Positions 19,101 to 27,171 of a DNA stretch of 64,000 nucleotides are shown here, one piece after another. Below the pieces are notes generated by a model that was given only the letters and a program-made list of their open reading frames with translations, was not told the DNA's origin and did no database searches. Made by a program: the position numbers and the translations under genes. Position 1 is the stretch's first letter, and every line of letters starts with the position of its first letter. This stretch comes from Bacteroides pyogenes_A (GTDB taxonomy: Bacteria; Bacteroidota; Bacteroidia; Bacteroidales; Bacteroidaceae), in NCBI RefSeq assembly GCF_048595595.1, contig NZ_CP184347.1, one strand, 5' to 3'.

Positions 19101-21886
19101 CCGTCTCCATATTCCTTTTTATACGGATATTCGAACCGTACGATCTCATCGGAAATTTTCAACACCTTGCTTTCCAACCGCTCATTGCCCCCGAACACAT
19201 TCATCAGCACATAAGCGTCGTGCTCCGACGTTCCGAAGTAGAACACCGCAGGATGAGAGGCGTCGAACTTCGTATTATCCTCATACAGCCAAACGGAAGT
19301 TTTTACCGGCGGACGTTTATCGGAAGCAGAAAAAAGAACCGTTTTTTCTTCGGCTGTCACCTCTTTTCCATCTTTATCTTTCACCGACATCCGGAACACG
19401 TACTGCCCCGAAGGGATTCGTTTCCAGTCAAATTCCATTTCCTTGTTGGAAGTAAACACCCCCGAGAGCACCGGCTTCTCTTCTACGCTTTTCGCTTCGG
19501 CATCTTTCGCACGGAACAAAGCATACGTGCCTTCCACCGCCACCGGCACACCGTTCAGATTTTCCACTTTGCAGGTGAGACGGATGGGCACATCCTTGCA
19601 GGTTCTCTCTTGCAACGCCGCCCATACGAGCAACGACCGGTCGCCCGCTACCAACACCTGTGTACCCGACTGTGTCTCACCCGCCTGATTTGTCACTACA
19701 GCCTCTACCACATAACGGTAATAACGGCTGTGGTACACATCGTCCTCATCCCTGTCTCTATCCTCTTCTTTCCGATCCAAAGAGACCGGAATCGAAAACT
19801 CTCCGTTCGCATCGGCAGTCACCTCGCCCGAAGCAATCTGTTCCGCGCCCATAGAGCGCCAGAAAAAGAAAGCATGGCGTTTGACGGTATATTTCACCGG
19901 CACGTCGGACAATGGAGCGCCGCTAAACGCGCACGCCTTTCCCTTCACCATTACCCGATCGCCCAAGCGATAACCTTCCGCTGGCTTTTCCAACGCAACA
20001 TCGAACGTAGGGCGTTTGTATTCTTCCACACGGAAGCTGACCACCGTCCCGGCGGCATTCAGAGCATACATTCCGTTCAGCCCCGAAGAAGGAAGTGTAA
20101 AACTTGCGGTAAACGATCCGAACTCATTGGTTCGCACTTCTTCTTTCGCCACCTCCTGATTATTCGCGTCTCTCAATGTCAACGTGTATTCGCGTCCGCT
20201 CATCACCCGGGCATTCTCCTGCTGCCGGGTATAAGCCACCCCCTTTACATAGACCGTTTGACCGGGACGATAAACGGATCGGTCGGTCAGCAAAGTAAGC
20301 ATTTCCACCGTTCGCACCTCATCGCTATACCTCCCATATCTACCATTGTTGTACAGCCATTGCGGAGGCATGGCAACATCCCCGCCTTTGCCGGCTTTCA
20401 AATACCGGAAGCTGCTTTTCGGAACAATATTTGCCTTACCGTCCGAACCGGTTTCCACTCTCAGCAACTCTCTTTCCGAAGAATCGTAGAAAGCCACCCA
20501 TGCTTTCGGTATCGGATGACCGGTCTTTGCATCCAGTGTAAGCACTTCGTATCCGCCGTCCGGCATTGTACCGACCAGTACTTTGAATCGGGTGACATGG
20601 AATTCCCTTGCCTCGTTATCCTTAGAGCCCGGCTCGGATACGACGCGAAGCTCATATTTCCCCGCCTCCGGCGCCTTACAGGTAAAAACCGTGTCCTGAG
20701 GCAGATAATCGTCCGGACGCTTCAAGTCATACCGCTCGCGCATCACTATTTTCCCGTTGCGGTAAAGCAACAGTGTAAAAGCATCCACGTTTTTATGGTT
20801 GACTTTCACTTGGATATCGCCTCCGGGATAAGCAACCTGCTCGGTACTGACCGTCAGAGAAGGAGATAAAATATCGTTTCTCAAATTCTTCAGCGCATTG
20901 ATACGGCGGTATTTCGGATAGCGGCGTATCGCTTCGTCGCAAAGCTGCAAAGCCCTGACAGCCTTGTCTCTATCGACGGCATAAAGCGCTTGGCCCAAAT
21001 ACACCTCCGCACAGACGTCTACCGAGCCATATTCCGCCTTCAACAGCTCCAAAGCCTCATCGTAGGCATCTGCCGCCTTATCCGGCTGTCCTTTCTTGCC
21101 GTATAAAGGACGGAAACCGCCGGCCTCACCGTTCTCCCACTTCAACCGTTCGAGCTTCACCAGCACATATCCCTTTTTATCGCCGCGCTTATGATAAGTG
21201 TTCGTCATCTTTTCATAAATAGAAGCTATATCCCGTTTCACGTTCCCCGAACGGTCCATCTCCTTTATCTCCCGCAAGGAGCGGATGCCCCGCGAAGCCA
21301 GCAGATGATAAAGGTCGTGATGAAAGTATTCGCTCGTTTCTCCCTGCACAACGAAAGGAAGATACGAACCGGTGGACGTCCGGAGCAACGACAAAGAATC
21401 GCCGATGGCAGCCTGTACATGCTCCCGAACCTTCTGCACAAAGATATTTGCCGTCCATTCGCGTATATCATCCGTAGCCGGTCCTTCCACCGCAATTTCC
21501 TGCCGCTGACCGAGTTGCCAGGCATTTCTCCCGGCATAGTGCGAGTATATATCGGCAATGAGCGAATGCAGAACCGAGCGATCTGCCGGGCTTCCGGCAT
21601 TCTCCGCCCAAGCCTCCAGACCTTTCAAGCCGACATAAAAGCTATCGGGGGACAGCTCTTCCTTATACTTCATCCGCCACATATAGGCTTTCAGCATTTG
21701 AGGAGTATTCTTCTCCCTTTCACCTTTCCGAAAAATTTCGTCGGTAAGCCTGATCACTGTTTTCGGCAGACTTTTCTCTTCCGCCTCTTGCACCTGCTTC
21801 CACAATCCGTCGAAGGTTTGTGCCTGCAACACCGGTTTTCCCATGATTCCTAACATCAGTAAAAGAACAAAATTCTTGATTCGCAT
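16175..21886 (-). CDS. Alpha-2-macroglobulin-like (MG2) protein
   Basis: This very large secreted protein has 1903 residues. A signal peptide ends near KPVLQAQ. A helical/TPR-like region follows to about residue 330. MG domains come next; the MG2 hallmark SVYRPGQTVYVKGVAY lies near residue 540. The A2M core contains MPESLTRWNFRAYAH, and a C-terminal alpha-toroid follows (LQEADGSWVWYPGM and related). The thioester motif CGEQ is not visible; the equivalent stretch reads LGIPESDNAIAW, so covalent trapping is unlikely. Bacterial A2Ms are thought to block proteases in the cell envelope. It carries an odd inserted phrase, VITGYGRKTRGGK, near residue 1060 that resembles a SusC plug motif. A TTTTCTGCAGAAAA palindrome lies 50 bases upstream (21937-21950). 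Confidence 0.9.
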   Translation of the reverse strand: MRIKNFVLLLMLGIMGKPVLQAQTFDGLWKQVQEAEEKSLPKTVIRLTDEIFRKGEREKNTPQMLKAYMWRMKYKEELSPDSFYVGLKGLEAWAENAGSPADRSVLHSLIADIYSHYAGRNAWQLGQRQEIAVEGPATDDIREWTANIFVQKVREHVQAAIGDSLSLLRTSTGSYLPFVVQGETSEYFHHDLYHLLASRGIRSLREIKEMDRSGNVKRDIASIYEKMTNTYHKRGDKKGYVLVKLERLKWENGEAGGFRPLYGKKGQPDKAADAYDEALELLKAEYGSVDVCAEVYLGQALYAVDRDKAVRALQLCDEAIRRYPKYRRINALKNLRNDILSPSLTVSTEQVAYPGGDIQVKVNHKNVDAFTLLLYRNGKIVMRERYDLKRPDDYLPQDTVFTCKAPEAGKYELRVVSEPGSKDNEAREFHVTRFKVLVGTMPDGGYEVLTLDAKTGHPIPKAWVAFYDSSERELLRVETGSDGKANIVPKSSFRYLKAGKGGDVAMPPQWLYNNGRYGRYSDEVRTVEMLTLLTDRSVYRPGQTVYVKGVAYTRQQENARVMSGREYTLTLRDANNQEVAKEEVRTNEFGSFTASFTLPSSGLNGMYALNAAGTVVSFRVEEYKRPTFDVALEKPAEGYRLGDRVMVKGKACAFSGAPLSDVPVKYTVKRHAFFFWRSMGAEQIASGEVTADANGEFSIPVSLDRKEEDRDRDEDDVYHSRYYRYVVEAVVTNQAGETQSGTQVLVAGDRSLLVWAALQERTCKDVPIRLTCKVENLNGVPVAVEGTYALFRAKDAEAKSVEEKPVLSGVFTSNKEMEFDWKRIPSGQYVFRMSVKDKDGKEVTAEEKTVLFSASDKRPPVKTSVWLYEDNTKFDASHPAVFYFGTSEHDAYVLMNVFGGNERLESKVLKISDEIVRFEYPYKKEYGDGILVHFCMVRDGKLYQKEVRLEKRRPERTLVMKWEVFRDKLRPGQQEEWRLTVRTPQGKPAVAEMLATMYDASLDRIWKQTQGFDLYYDLRMPRFGWNAGYLGTNAFYGRWERNLLKVDGLVYDAFSFPRGYGYLEEMVITGYGRKTRGGKSKNLMIRGVGVVQEAAPMMLESAEVARDGFAADAEVKTETDDAGEELLSESPAYLRTNLAETAFFYPQLRTNEQGEVVISFTMPESLTRWNFRAYAHTKEMMTGVLNAEAVTSKEFMITPNLPRFVRVGDETSIAASIANMTETQQSGTVKLTLFDPLTEKVISTQEQDFVADAGKNAGVNFRFTATDRYRFIGCRLTAESGAFSDGEQQLLPVLSNKEHLIETLAMPVRGEQKRVFSLDKLFNERSETATDRRLTVEFTGNPAWYAVQALPSLGIPESDNAIAWATALYANTLASHIMNSQPRVKSVFESWKLQGGTRETFLSNLQKNRELKNILLAESPWVLEAQTEQQQKERVSALFDLNNLRDGSRAILAKLEELQEADGSWVWYPGMRGSRYVTTYIAVLNARLALLTDKRPEGKVAGMQRKALDYLHREALEEYRELLKLKKKGMKLQGISGMALQYLYLMAVSEEAVPAANKTAYAYFLAQTEKLLSSPDMPTKAIAAIVLDKAGRKKESQAFVASIKEHLTKTDELGMFFDFNENPYSWGGMKLQAHVGVMEALMLTGGNDATVEEMKFWLLKQKQTQQWSSPVATADAVYALLMKGANLLDNPGDVRVVIGNEVIETYSPAKTTVPVLGYVKRSFTEPGVLDARTVEVEKRDPGIAWGAVYAQYESPIGDVKQHGGELNVQKQLYVERTVEGRPQLQPVTEKTVLQVGDKVTSRLTIRLDRTMDFVQLKDQRAACFEPVGNLSGYRWDNGFGYYVDVKDASSNFFFDHLGKGVYVLEYTCRVSRRGVYESGMATMQCAYAPEYASHSGSERVEVK

Positions 21887-22028
21887 ATTGTCAACAGATT
21901 GAGTGTTTCGAACTAAGTATTCACGAAGTAACGAATTTTTCTGCAGAAAACAGAGTGTCGAGAAACAAAAAAACTTTATGTATCAATAAAATAACTGAAA
22001 TCAGATAAAACCCACCGCCTTTGGTTTT

Positions 22029-22203
22029 AAACATCAGCATGTTTGAGTACAAAGTTATTCGTCTTTCAGCACATCTTCGCTCTTTGGTGTTTCTTTAAAC
22101 ATCAGCATGTTTGAGTTGAAAGCCCGCCGCCTTTTTTTCAAACATCAGCGTGTTTGAGTGCAAAGCCCGCCGCCTTTTTTTCAAAGCCCGCCGTGTTTTT
22201 CGA
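22029..22203. repeat. Interspersed AAACATCAGCATGTTT and GCCCGCCGCC repeats
   Basis: Two short motifs alternate. The hairpin-forming AAACATCAGCATGTTT, followed by GAGT, occurs at 22029 and 22097, and with one change at 22140. The motif AAAGCCCGCCGCC with a T run occurs at about 22119 and 22162, and a variant at about 22183. The second motif is the reverse complement of the array at 1405-1520. This is part of a 1.58-kb gap (21887-23465) in which I see no convincing gene. Confidence 0.75.
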
Positions 22204-23074
22204 GGCATTCACCGTCATCGGCCTTTATTGATTTGGGGTTCGGAAACAGACTTCGCAGGCTTTCATCGAAAGTTTAGCCCTATTCCAAACAAAATCGTAA
22301 TTATAAATTACCGCGTCCCGGTATTTTGTTTCAGACTGATTGAAGGAGCATTCCGGAGATTTTTTAAGGTTTTGAAAACGCCAAAATGCCAAAACGCCTC
22401 TATATCCCCTTTTTTTTACCACTTTTCATGAATATCATGCTTTATACTTCTGATTATCAAATCATTTATTACATTTTCTCATCTTTCCGGTATATTATTT
22501 TTCAGTTGGCTGCTTCCGCGACTTCGCATGTCTCTTCCATGGAAGAAACGGATGGGAAATGGCCGGAAAAGACTCCATTTTTGTCAGGAATATTCAAAGA
22601 AATTGTTTTTTTTCAGCTCACGACAGAGGTAACAAGCGGCCGTGTTTGTAGCAGGAGAAGATGTATCGCCACATACTCATCGATAAGAGCTGAGTAACAA
22701 CCCGCCGTATTTGCAGCAACAGAGCACGAGTTGTATTACGTGTTCGAGGTTGTCCTCATGTTTACTCGAAACTGCCATCAATCTTTCACGATACATTCGC
22801 CTATTAAATTGATAATATTTTTAAACAATTAGTCCCAAAAGCGAGGAGCTGTTTTCCAAAGCTATTTTCCTTCCTCATAACGATCCCATTCGTTTTCACC
22901 GTTTGTAAAACAGTCATAATGACGTTTTGACGTTTTGGCGTTTTCAAAAATCCTCTTTCAGAAGTTTTCCGTTAGTCTTTATTTCTTATAATTCACTGAT
23001 ATACAGTATTTAAAAACTCGGATAAATCCCTTACGAGCAAGTCCGCACTGCTAAATCAATGAAAAAGTTCGCAT

Positions 23075-23124
23075 AAACGCCTTTTTCGGGATAGTGTCTC
23101 CGGCAAGCCTCGAAAAAGGCGTTT
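23075..23124. terminator. Perfect 14-bp hairpin in the long gene-free stretch
   Basis: The arm AAACGCCTTTTTCG (23075-23088) pairs perfectly with 23111-23124 around a 22-base loop. No gene ends nearby on either strand, so it may be the end of an unrecognised transcript, a mobile-element end or a relic. The role is uncertain. Confidence 0.4.
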
Positions 23125-23406
23125 AAGAGGTAGGATCGAGAGTATTTTTCGTCTTTTTTGATTATGAAAACATTTTACTTTTTCTTCTTTTCATACTACG
23201 CAAAAATCCTATTTCCCCAAAGCTTTTTCATACAACCGTTTTGCAGAATTTGATTCAAGGGGAAATCCGGCTGATGCTCTTCCGAATGCCACAACACAAG
23301 GCGATACGCCAAAAAAAATACATTCCAAAAAGTAGTTTGAATAAATGGCTAAACCTACATTTTATATCCATATTATGTAGTTTTCCTACAATAACTACAT
23401 TTATAA

Positions 23407-23437
23407 TTTGTTTTCAGAGATTTTATTTGTACCTTTG
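23407..23437 (+). promoter_or_regulatory. Bacteroides-type promoter for the RloA/RloB pair
   Basis: TTTG at 23407-23410 is followed after 19 bases by TACCTTTG at 23430-23437, an excellent match to the Bacteroides consensus, 28 bases before the ATPase start codon. Confidence 0.75.
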
Positions 23438-23465
23438 CACCGTATAACAGATAAATTCAACGATT

Positions 23466-24764
23466 ATGATAGCAGAGTTCAGTATTGAGAATTTTTTCTC
23501 CATTAAATCGGCTCAAAAAATCAGTTTTGAGCCATCCGCAGATACTTTTATGTCTGATGAGTATTCGTATGAAGTTAAAGAAGGGGTAAGATTGCTAAAA
23601 GTGGGCATCATCTATGGTGCCAATGCTTCCGGTAAAACAAATATATTAAATGCCATCGAATTCTTCAAGATGTTGGTTTTGAGAATGCCTAAAGACAGGA
23701 ATGAGAAAACCGGGGTAGTTCCTTTCATGCTGGACGACACTTCAAGGAATGAAATGACGAAGATGTCGATGGTGTTCTATATCAATCAATCGAAGTATAT
23801 CCTTAGTTTTGAGTTGGATGCCAAGCATATCTATTCCGAGACATTGATTGTTTATGATTCCATTCGCCCTACCAAGCTGTATAACCGAAGTTATGATGCT
23901 TCAACAGATTCCACGACCATCGACTTTGGCGTAAATCTGAAAATGACAAAGAAGAGCCAAGATGTGATTTCCGGAAATACGATCAATAATTGCAGTGTGC
24001 TTGCCGCATTTGGCAAAAGCAACGTGGAACGCACCAAGCTGAATGATGTGTACGATTACTTTGCCAATCAGGTAAAAGATGTATTGGCTCCCGGTATGCT
24101 GCTTTCGGGATATGTTAAATCACGATTGGATAAAGACGAAACAGGAGATTTGAAGAAATTCATTTTAAACTTTCTGAAAGCGTCCGATTTCAACATAGAA
24201 GATGTGGCATTACACGAAGAGGAAGAGCTGATTACCCCTGAATTGGAACTATTAATTCAGAATGCCCCTATTGATAAAGATGCAAAGGCAGAAATGCTTA
24301 GAAAGGGCAAAATTACAAATACGGAACTGACTTTCAAGCATAAGGCAGGTGATAAAGTATATGATTTATCGGAAGAATACGAATCCAATGGCACTATGAG
24401 GTTCTTAGGAATGGCAGTGATACTGAATTTTCTGCTAAAGACCAATCGGTTTATGTCTATAGATGAAGTGGAAACAAGTATTCACTATGAGCTGTTAGCT
24501 TATTTCATAAAAGTATTTTTGGCAAACAGTAACGGAACATCCCAAATGCTCCTGACCACACACGACATCAATCTTCTCAACGAGGATTTCATTCGCCGTG
24601 ATACGATATGGTTCACTGATAAAGATGAATTCGGCGAAACTAAAATTGTGCGTCTGTCTTCTTTGGGGCTTCATAAGAATCTTTCCCCATATAATGCCTA
24701 CAAGCAGGGAAAATTAGTAAAGTTACCGTTCTTGGGTAGTCAGTATATAAACCTAAATGACTAA
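23466..24764 (+). CDS. RloA-type AAA/ABC ATPase
   Basis: The protein has 432 residues and is an AAA_15/AAA_21-type ATPase. The N-terminus IAEFSIENFFSIKSAQKISF is the standard opening of this family, and the Walker A motif GANASGKTN lies near residue 54. The signature-like region is YESNGTMRF, the Walker B region is FMSIDEVETSIH and the switch is LLTTHDINLL. It overlaps the RloB-type gene by eight bases, so they are translationally coupled. ATPase/RloB pairs were first noted in restriction-modification loci and are found in defence islands. The ATPase would sense phage damage or DNA ends and control its partner. Base composition is lower in GC than the flanking chromosome. Confidence 0.9.
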   Translation: MIAEFSIENFFSIKSAQKISFEPSADTFMSDEYSYEVKEGVRLLKVGIIYGANASGKTNILNAIEFFKMLVLRMPKDRNEKTGVVPFMLDDTSRNEMTKMSMVFYINQSKYILSFELDAKHIYSETLIVYDSIRPTKLYNRSYDASTDSTTIDFGVNLKMTKKSQDVISGNTINNCSVLAAFGKSNVERTKLNDVYDYFANQVKDVLAPGMLLSGYVKSRLDKDETGDLKKFILNFLKASDFNIEDVALHEEEELITPELELLIQNAPIDKDAKAEMLRKGKITNTELTFKHKAGDKVYDLSEEYESNGTMRFLGMAVILNFLLKTNRFMSIDEVETSIHYELLAYFIKVFLANSNGTSQMLLTTHDINLLNEDFIRRDTIWFTDKDEFGETKIVRLSSLGLHKNLSPYNAYKQGKLVKLPFLGSQYINLND

Positions 24765-25374
24765 TGATATGGGGCGAACAGTAACAAAAAGTATCGCTAT
24801 CATAGGTGAGGGAGAAACGGAATGGTTCTATTTCGAGTCTCTGAGGATTGCGTGTCGCTATCCTTTCAAGGTCGCACCGGATTTTCCACAGCACAGCGAC
24901 ATCAATCATATTCTGAAACAGGTTGAGTCCTATCTGAATAAGCAATATGATTATATCGTCTGCTTGTTTGATATGGATAGACTATTTCAATATCCCTCTG
25001 AAATGCAGTTGTATCAGCAAGCAAAGAAGAAATATACTGCAAAGAAATATGCCGGAAAGGTGATGTTTGTAGAAACGAATCCTTGCACGGAATTTTGGTT
25101 TTTGCTCCACTTCTTGCCTAATGTGGTTTGTCGGCGATATGAGAGTTACAAACAACTGCTTCCTGAATTACAGAAATATATGCCGGGCTATGAAAAAACC
25201 AAACGGTATTTCATACGCACCAATCTTTATAAATACTTGACGGAGAATGGTGATTTAGAAAGGGCAGTGTCAAATTCAGAGAAGTTGTGCCAACTCTGTA
25301 AGGAATCGCCGGAGGATTTGAACGCGTTTTCTGAGATTCATAAGGTTATAAAATTACTAAATGGTGAATTATAG
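24757..25374 (+). CDS. rloB: RloB family protein (Toprim-like partner)
   Basis: The protein has 205 residues. The motif IIGEGETEWFYFESLR at residues 14-29 is diagnostic for RloB, and CLFDMDRL near residue 70 supplies the DxD of a Toprim-like acidic site. A later TNPCTEFWFLLHF is also conserved in the family. The translation start overlaps the 3' end of the ATPase gene; a second Met four codons in is an alternative start. RloB is likely the effector nuclease of the pair, but its chemistry is not established from sequence. Confidence 0.88.
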   Translation: MTNDMGRTVTKSIAIIGEGETEWFYFESLRIACRYPFKVAPDFPQHSDINHILKQVESYLNKQYDYIVCLFDMDRLFQYPSEMQLYQQAKKKYTAKKYAGKVMFVETNPCTEFWFLLHFLPNVVCRRYESYKQLLPELQKYMPGYEKTKRYFIRTNLYKYLTENGDLERAVSNSEKLCQLCKESPEDLNAFSEIHKVIKLLNGEL

Positions 25375-25375
25375 T

Positions 25376-25579
25376 ATGGACAAAATTTATTTATATAAAA
25401 CTACTGTAAAGTCTGTTTCATATGATGAAACTCATTGGTATATAAACGATGAGCCGCAACCTCAAAAGGATGGCGATGGAATCGCTGAATTTAAGTCAAA
25501 TGCGAGTGCTGAGTCTTTCCGTATTATAGCGAATGATATTGTTCGTCGTACATTTGTACGTTGGTTAATAATTCAATAA
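25376..25579 (+). CDS. Short hypothetical protein after RloB
   Basis: This 67-codon open frame begins one base after the RloB stop (MDKIYLYKTTVKS). I see no domain, signal or membrane helix. It ends abruptly (VRRTFVRWLIIQ) just before the IS110 remnant, so it may be the stump of a longer third gene of the defence operon cut by the insertion. A promoter-like TTG-N20-TAACTTTG lies over its end (25561-25591). Confidence 0.45.
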   Translation: MDKIYLYKTTVKSVSYDETHWYINDEPQPQKDGDGIAEFKSNASAESFRIIANDIVRRTFVRWLIIQ

Positions 25580-25754
25580 TTTATAACTTTGATATAAGCA
25601 TGGACAAAGACCGATTAAGGGTTGGCTCAAGAAACCGGGTTTAACGTTCAGTCCCCATGCTTTTACATCTGAAATCTGGATAGTTCGTTGGGACTTTAGA
25701 TCCCGTGTTAGCGACGATAGGTTACAGGATGTATTCAACCAAATAAAAGACGTT

Positions 25755-26000
25755 ATGACTTACATTAGAACCGACATCAGCAAGGACAGCTTCGTGGCTG
25801 CTTTTCCGACAGCATCGGGCTAACAGATCCGGGCTTACCCCAACACCGTAAAGGATATCAAGAGCTTTATCAGCTCACTTTCTGTAACCGGGCATCATTG
25901 CGTAATGGAAGCCACAGGCAATTACGGTTTCCTGCTCCCTTACCTGCTTGACAGACAAGAGATAGCCGCAAGTATGATGAATCCCAAACAGAACGCCCCA
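25755..26000 (+). pseudogene. IS110-family transposase remnant
   Basis: Translation from 25755 gives MTYIRTDISKDSFVAAFP, the N-terminal DEDD-domain opening of IS110 transposases. A stop codon follows at residue 22 (after TASG), then YPNTVKDIKSFISSL and MEATGNYGFLLPYLLDR, and the sequence stops matching after NPKQN. The full transposase would have over 300 residues, so only about a quarter remains and it has an internal stop. The stretch 25595-25754 upstream has an AAGCATGG/CCATGCTT inverted pair (25596-25603, 25655-25662), as expected for the non-coding left end of such elements. Confidence 0.75.
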
Positions 26001-26008
26001 CTGTCAGA

Positions 26009-26128
26009 TCAAGTCTTAGCTAATACACATTTGAAATCATCTTCCATGCCCTGCTCCATTTCAGCTAACAATTCTCTATCCATCTTGGATAGAATATTCT
26101 GTTCTTCTATGTTCTGGTTATCTTCCAT
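26009..26128 (-). pseudogene. Fragment of an unidentified gene
   Basis: On the reverse strand a short frame reads EALMEDNQNIEEQNILSKM and continues acidic and helical to the stop; the ATG at 26128 gives 39 residues. It has the look of the C-terminal tail of a larger protein and points against the IS110 remnant. I do not recognise it. Confidence 0.25.
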
Positions 26129-26188
26129 AAGTGCTTCCTGCTCTAATTCAGCACAAAATAAAAAATAATCTCAACCTACATTGCTATA

Positions 26189-27053
26189 TTATCTGATATG
26201 GTTAGAAGAAGCCTTTATTTCGTTAGTATTTATAAAATGTACTTTATTATATTGCCTAAATTGAGTTAGATGATTGCTGGTTAAAGAATCAAGTTGCTGC
26301 ATCATATAATGATAGCCACTTTCCATATAATAGAATAATATGAATTCTTTATTAGTATTAGAATATTTGTTGTATAGGCAACTGGTTCGGAAGAGATCCT
26401 TGAAATAGGTGTGGTCTGTATCTCCTAAAGAATGGCCGAAGATCAAAACTGATTCTGTATTATCATATAAATCTGAGAAATTAAGTGCTTTATATTTTAT
26501 GTTATATGCTTTACGTAAAAAGACATGTTCTTTTTTTATTCTACCATCATCTTCAACTCCAATATAATATCATAATTAGATGCTTCTCCATGCACTTTGA
26601 TTAATCTATAGTTTATGTTTTCATCAGATAGACCACATTGTTGTAATATTAATCTTGTTGATGCAGTATAGTTGAAATCTAAAATAATATTAGATTTATT
26701 TGACGATAAACTTTTTAGAACTTTATAAGCTTTAGAATCTTTATCTATATTTGAATAGTCAATATTATTTATGTAAGTAGCTAATTGTTCACATAGAGCC
26801 TCATATTCTATCTTAAAATCTTTATTATCTTCCTTCATTGAATAGATTTTCAATTCATTCTCTATATCAATCCAATTGTGTAATTCGGCATGTGCTTTTA
26901 AATAGACAGCTAATTGATTATGAGCATTAATAACACTTGGAATTCACTGCTATTTATGAAATTCATATATCCTGTAGGTAATCCTAAACTTAAATCAAAT
27001 CCATTTCCTATGATTAAGACGGATTTGTATCCGCTAAAGTTTTTATGTTCCAT
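26189..27053 (-). pseudogene. AbiH-type abortive-infection gene, broken by two single-base deletions
   Basis: Reading from ATG 27053 gives MEHKNFSGYKSVLIIGNGFD and LSLGLPTGYMNF, the AbiH opening (IIGNGFDL). The frame breaks near 26937, where an AAA appears reduced to AA in CCAAGTG. It continues in another frame (VINAHNQLAVYLKAHAEL, then NIILDFNYTAST and IKVHGEA). It breaks again near 26561, where TTT appears reduced to TT. It then resumes with GVEDDGRIKKEH and ends with VLIFGHSLGDTDHTYFKDLF. Restoring one base at each place gives an uninterrupted 288-residue protein with all family landmarks. AbiH acts against phage in lactococci. As it stands it is inactive. Confidence 0.8.
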
Positions 27054-27171
27054 CTTACTTTTTTACAAAATTAAAAAATAATCCCCACCTGCATTGCTAC
27101 AAGTGGGGAATTTATGAATTGAGAATGCTTTTAACGTATTCTATATCAGACACACTTTGGGGGACAGAATC

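Noticed and set aside
16319..20869. Long forward frames opposite the macroglobulin gene
   Set aside because: They are antisense to a gene with clear signal peptide and MG motifs, and their translations are rich in His, Arg and Cys without domain marks, as expected for shadow frames.
22386..22697. A 103-codon forward frame in the long gap
   Set aside because: No ribosome site, promoter or family signature; it crosses low-complexity AT-rich sequence.
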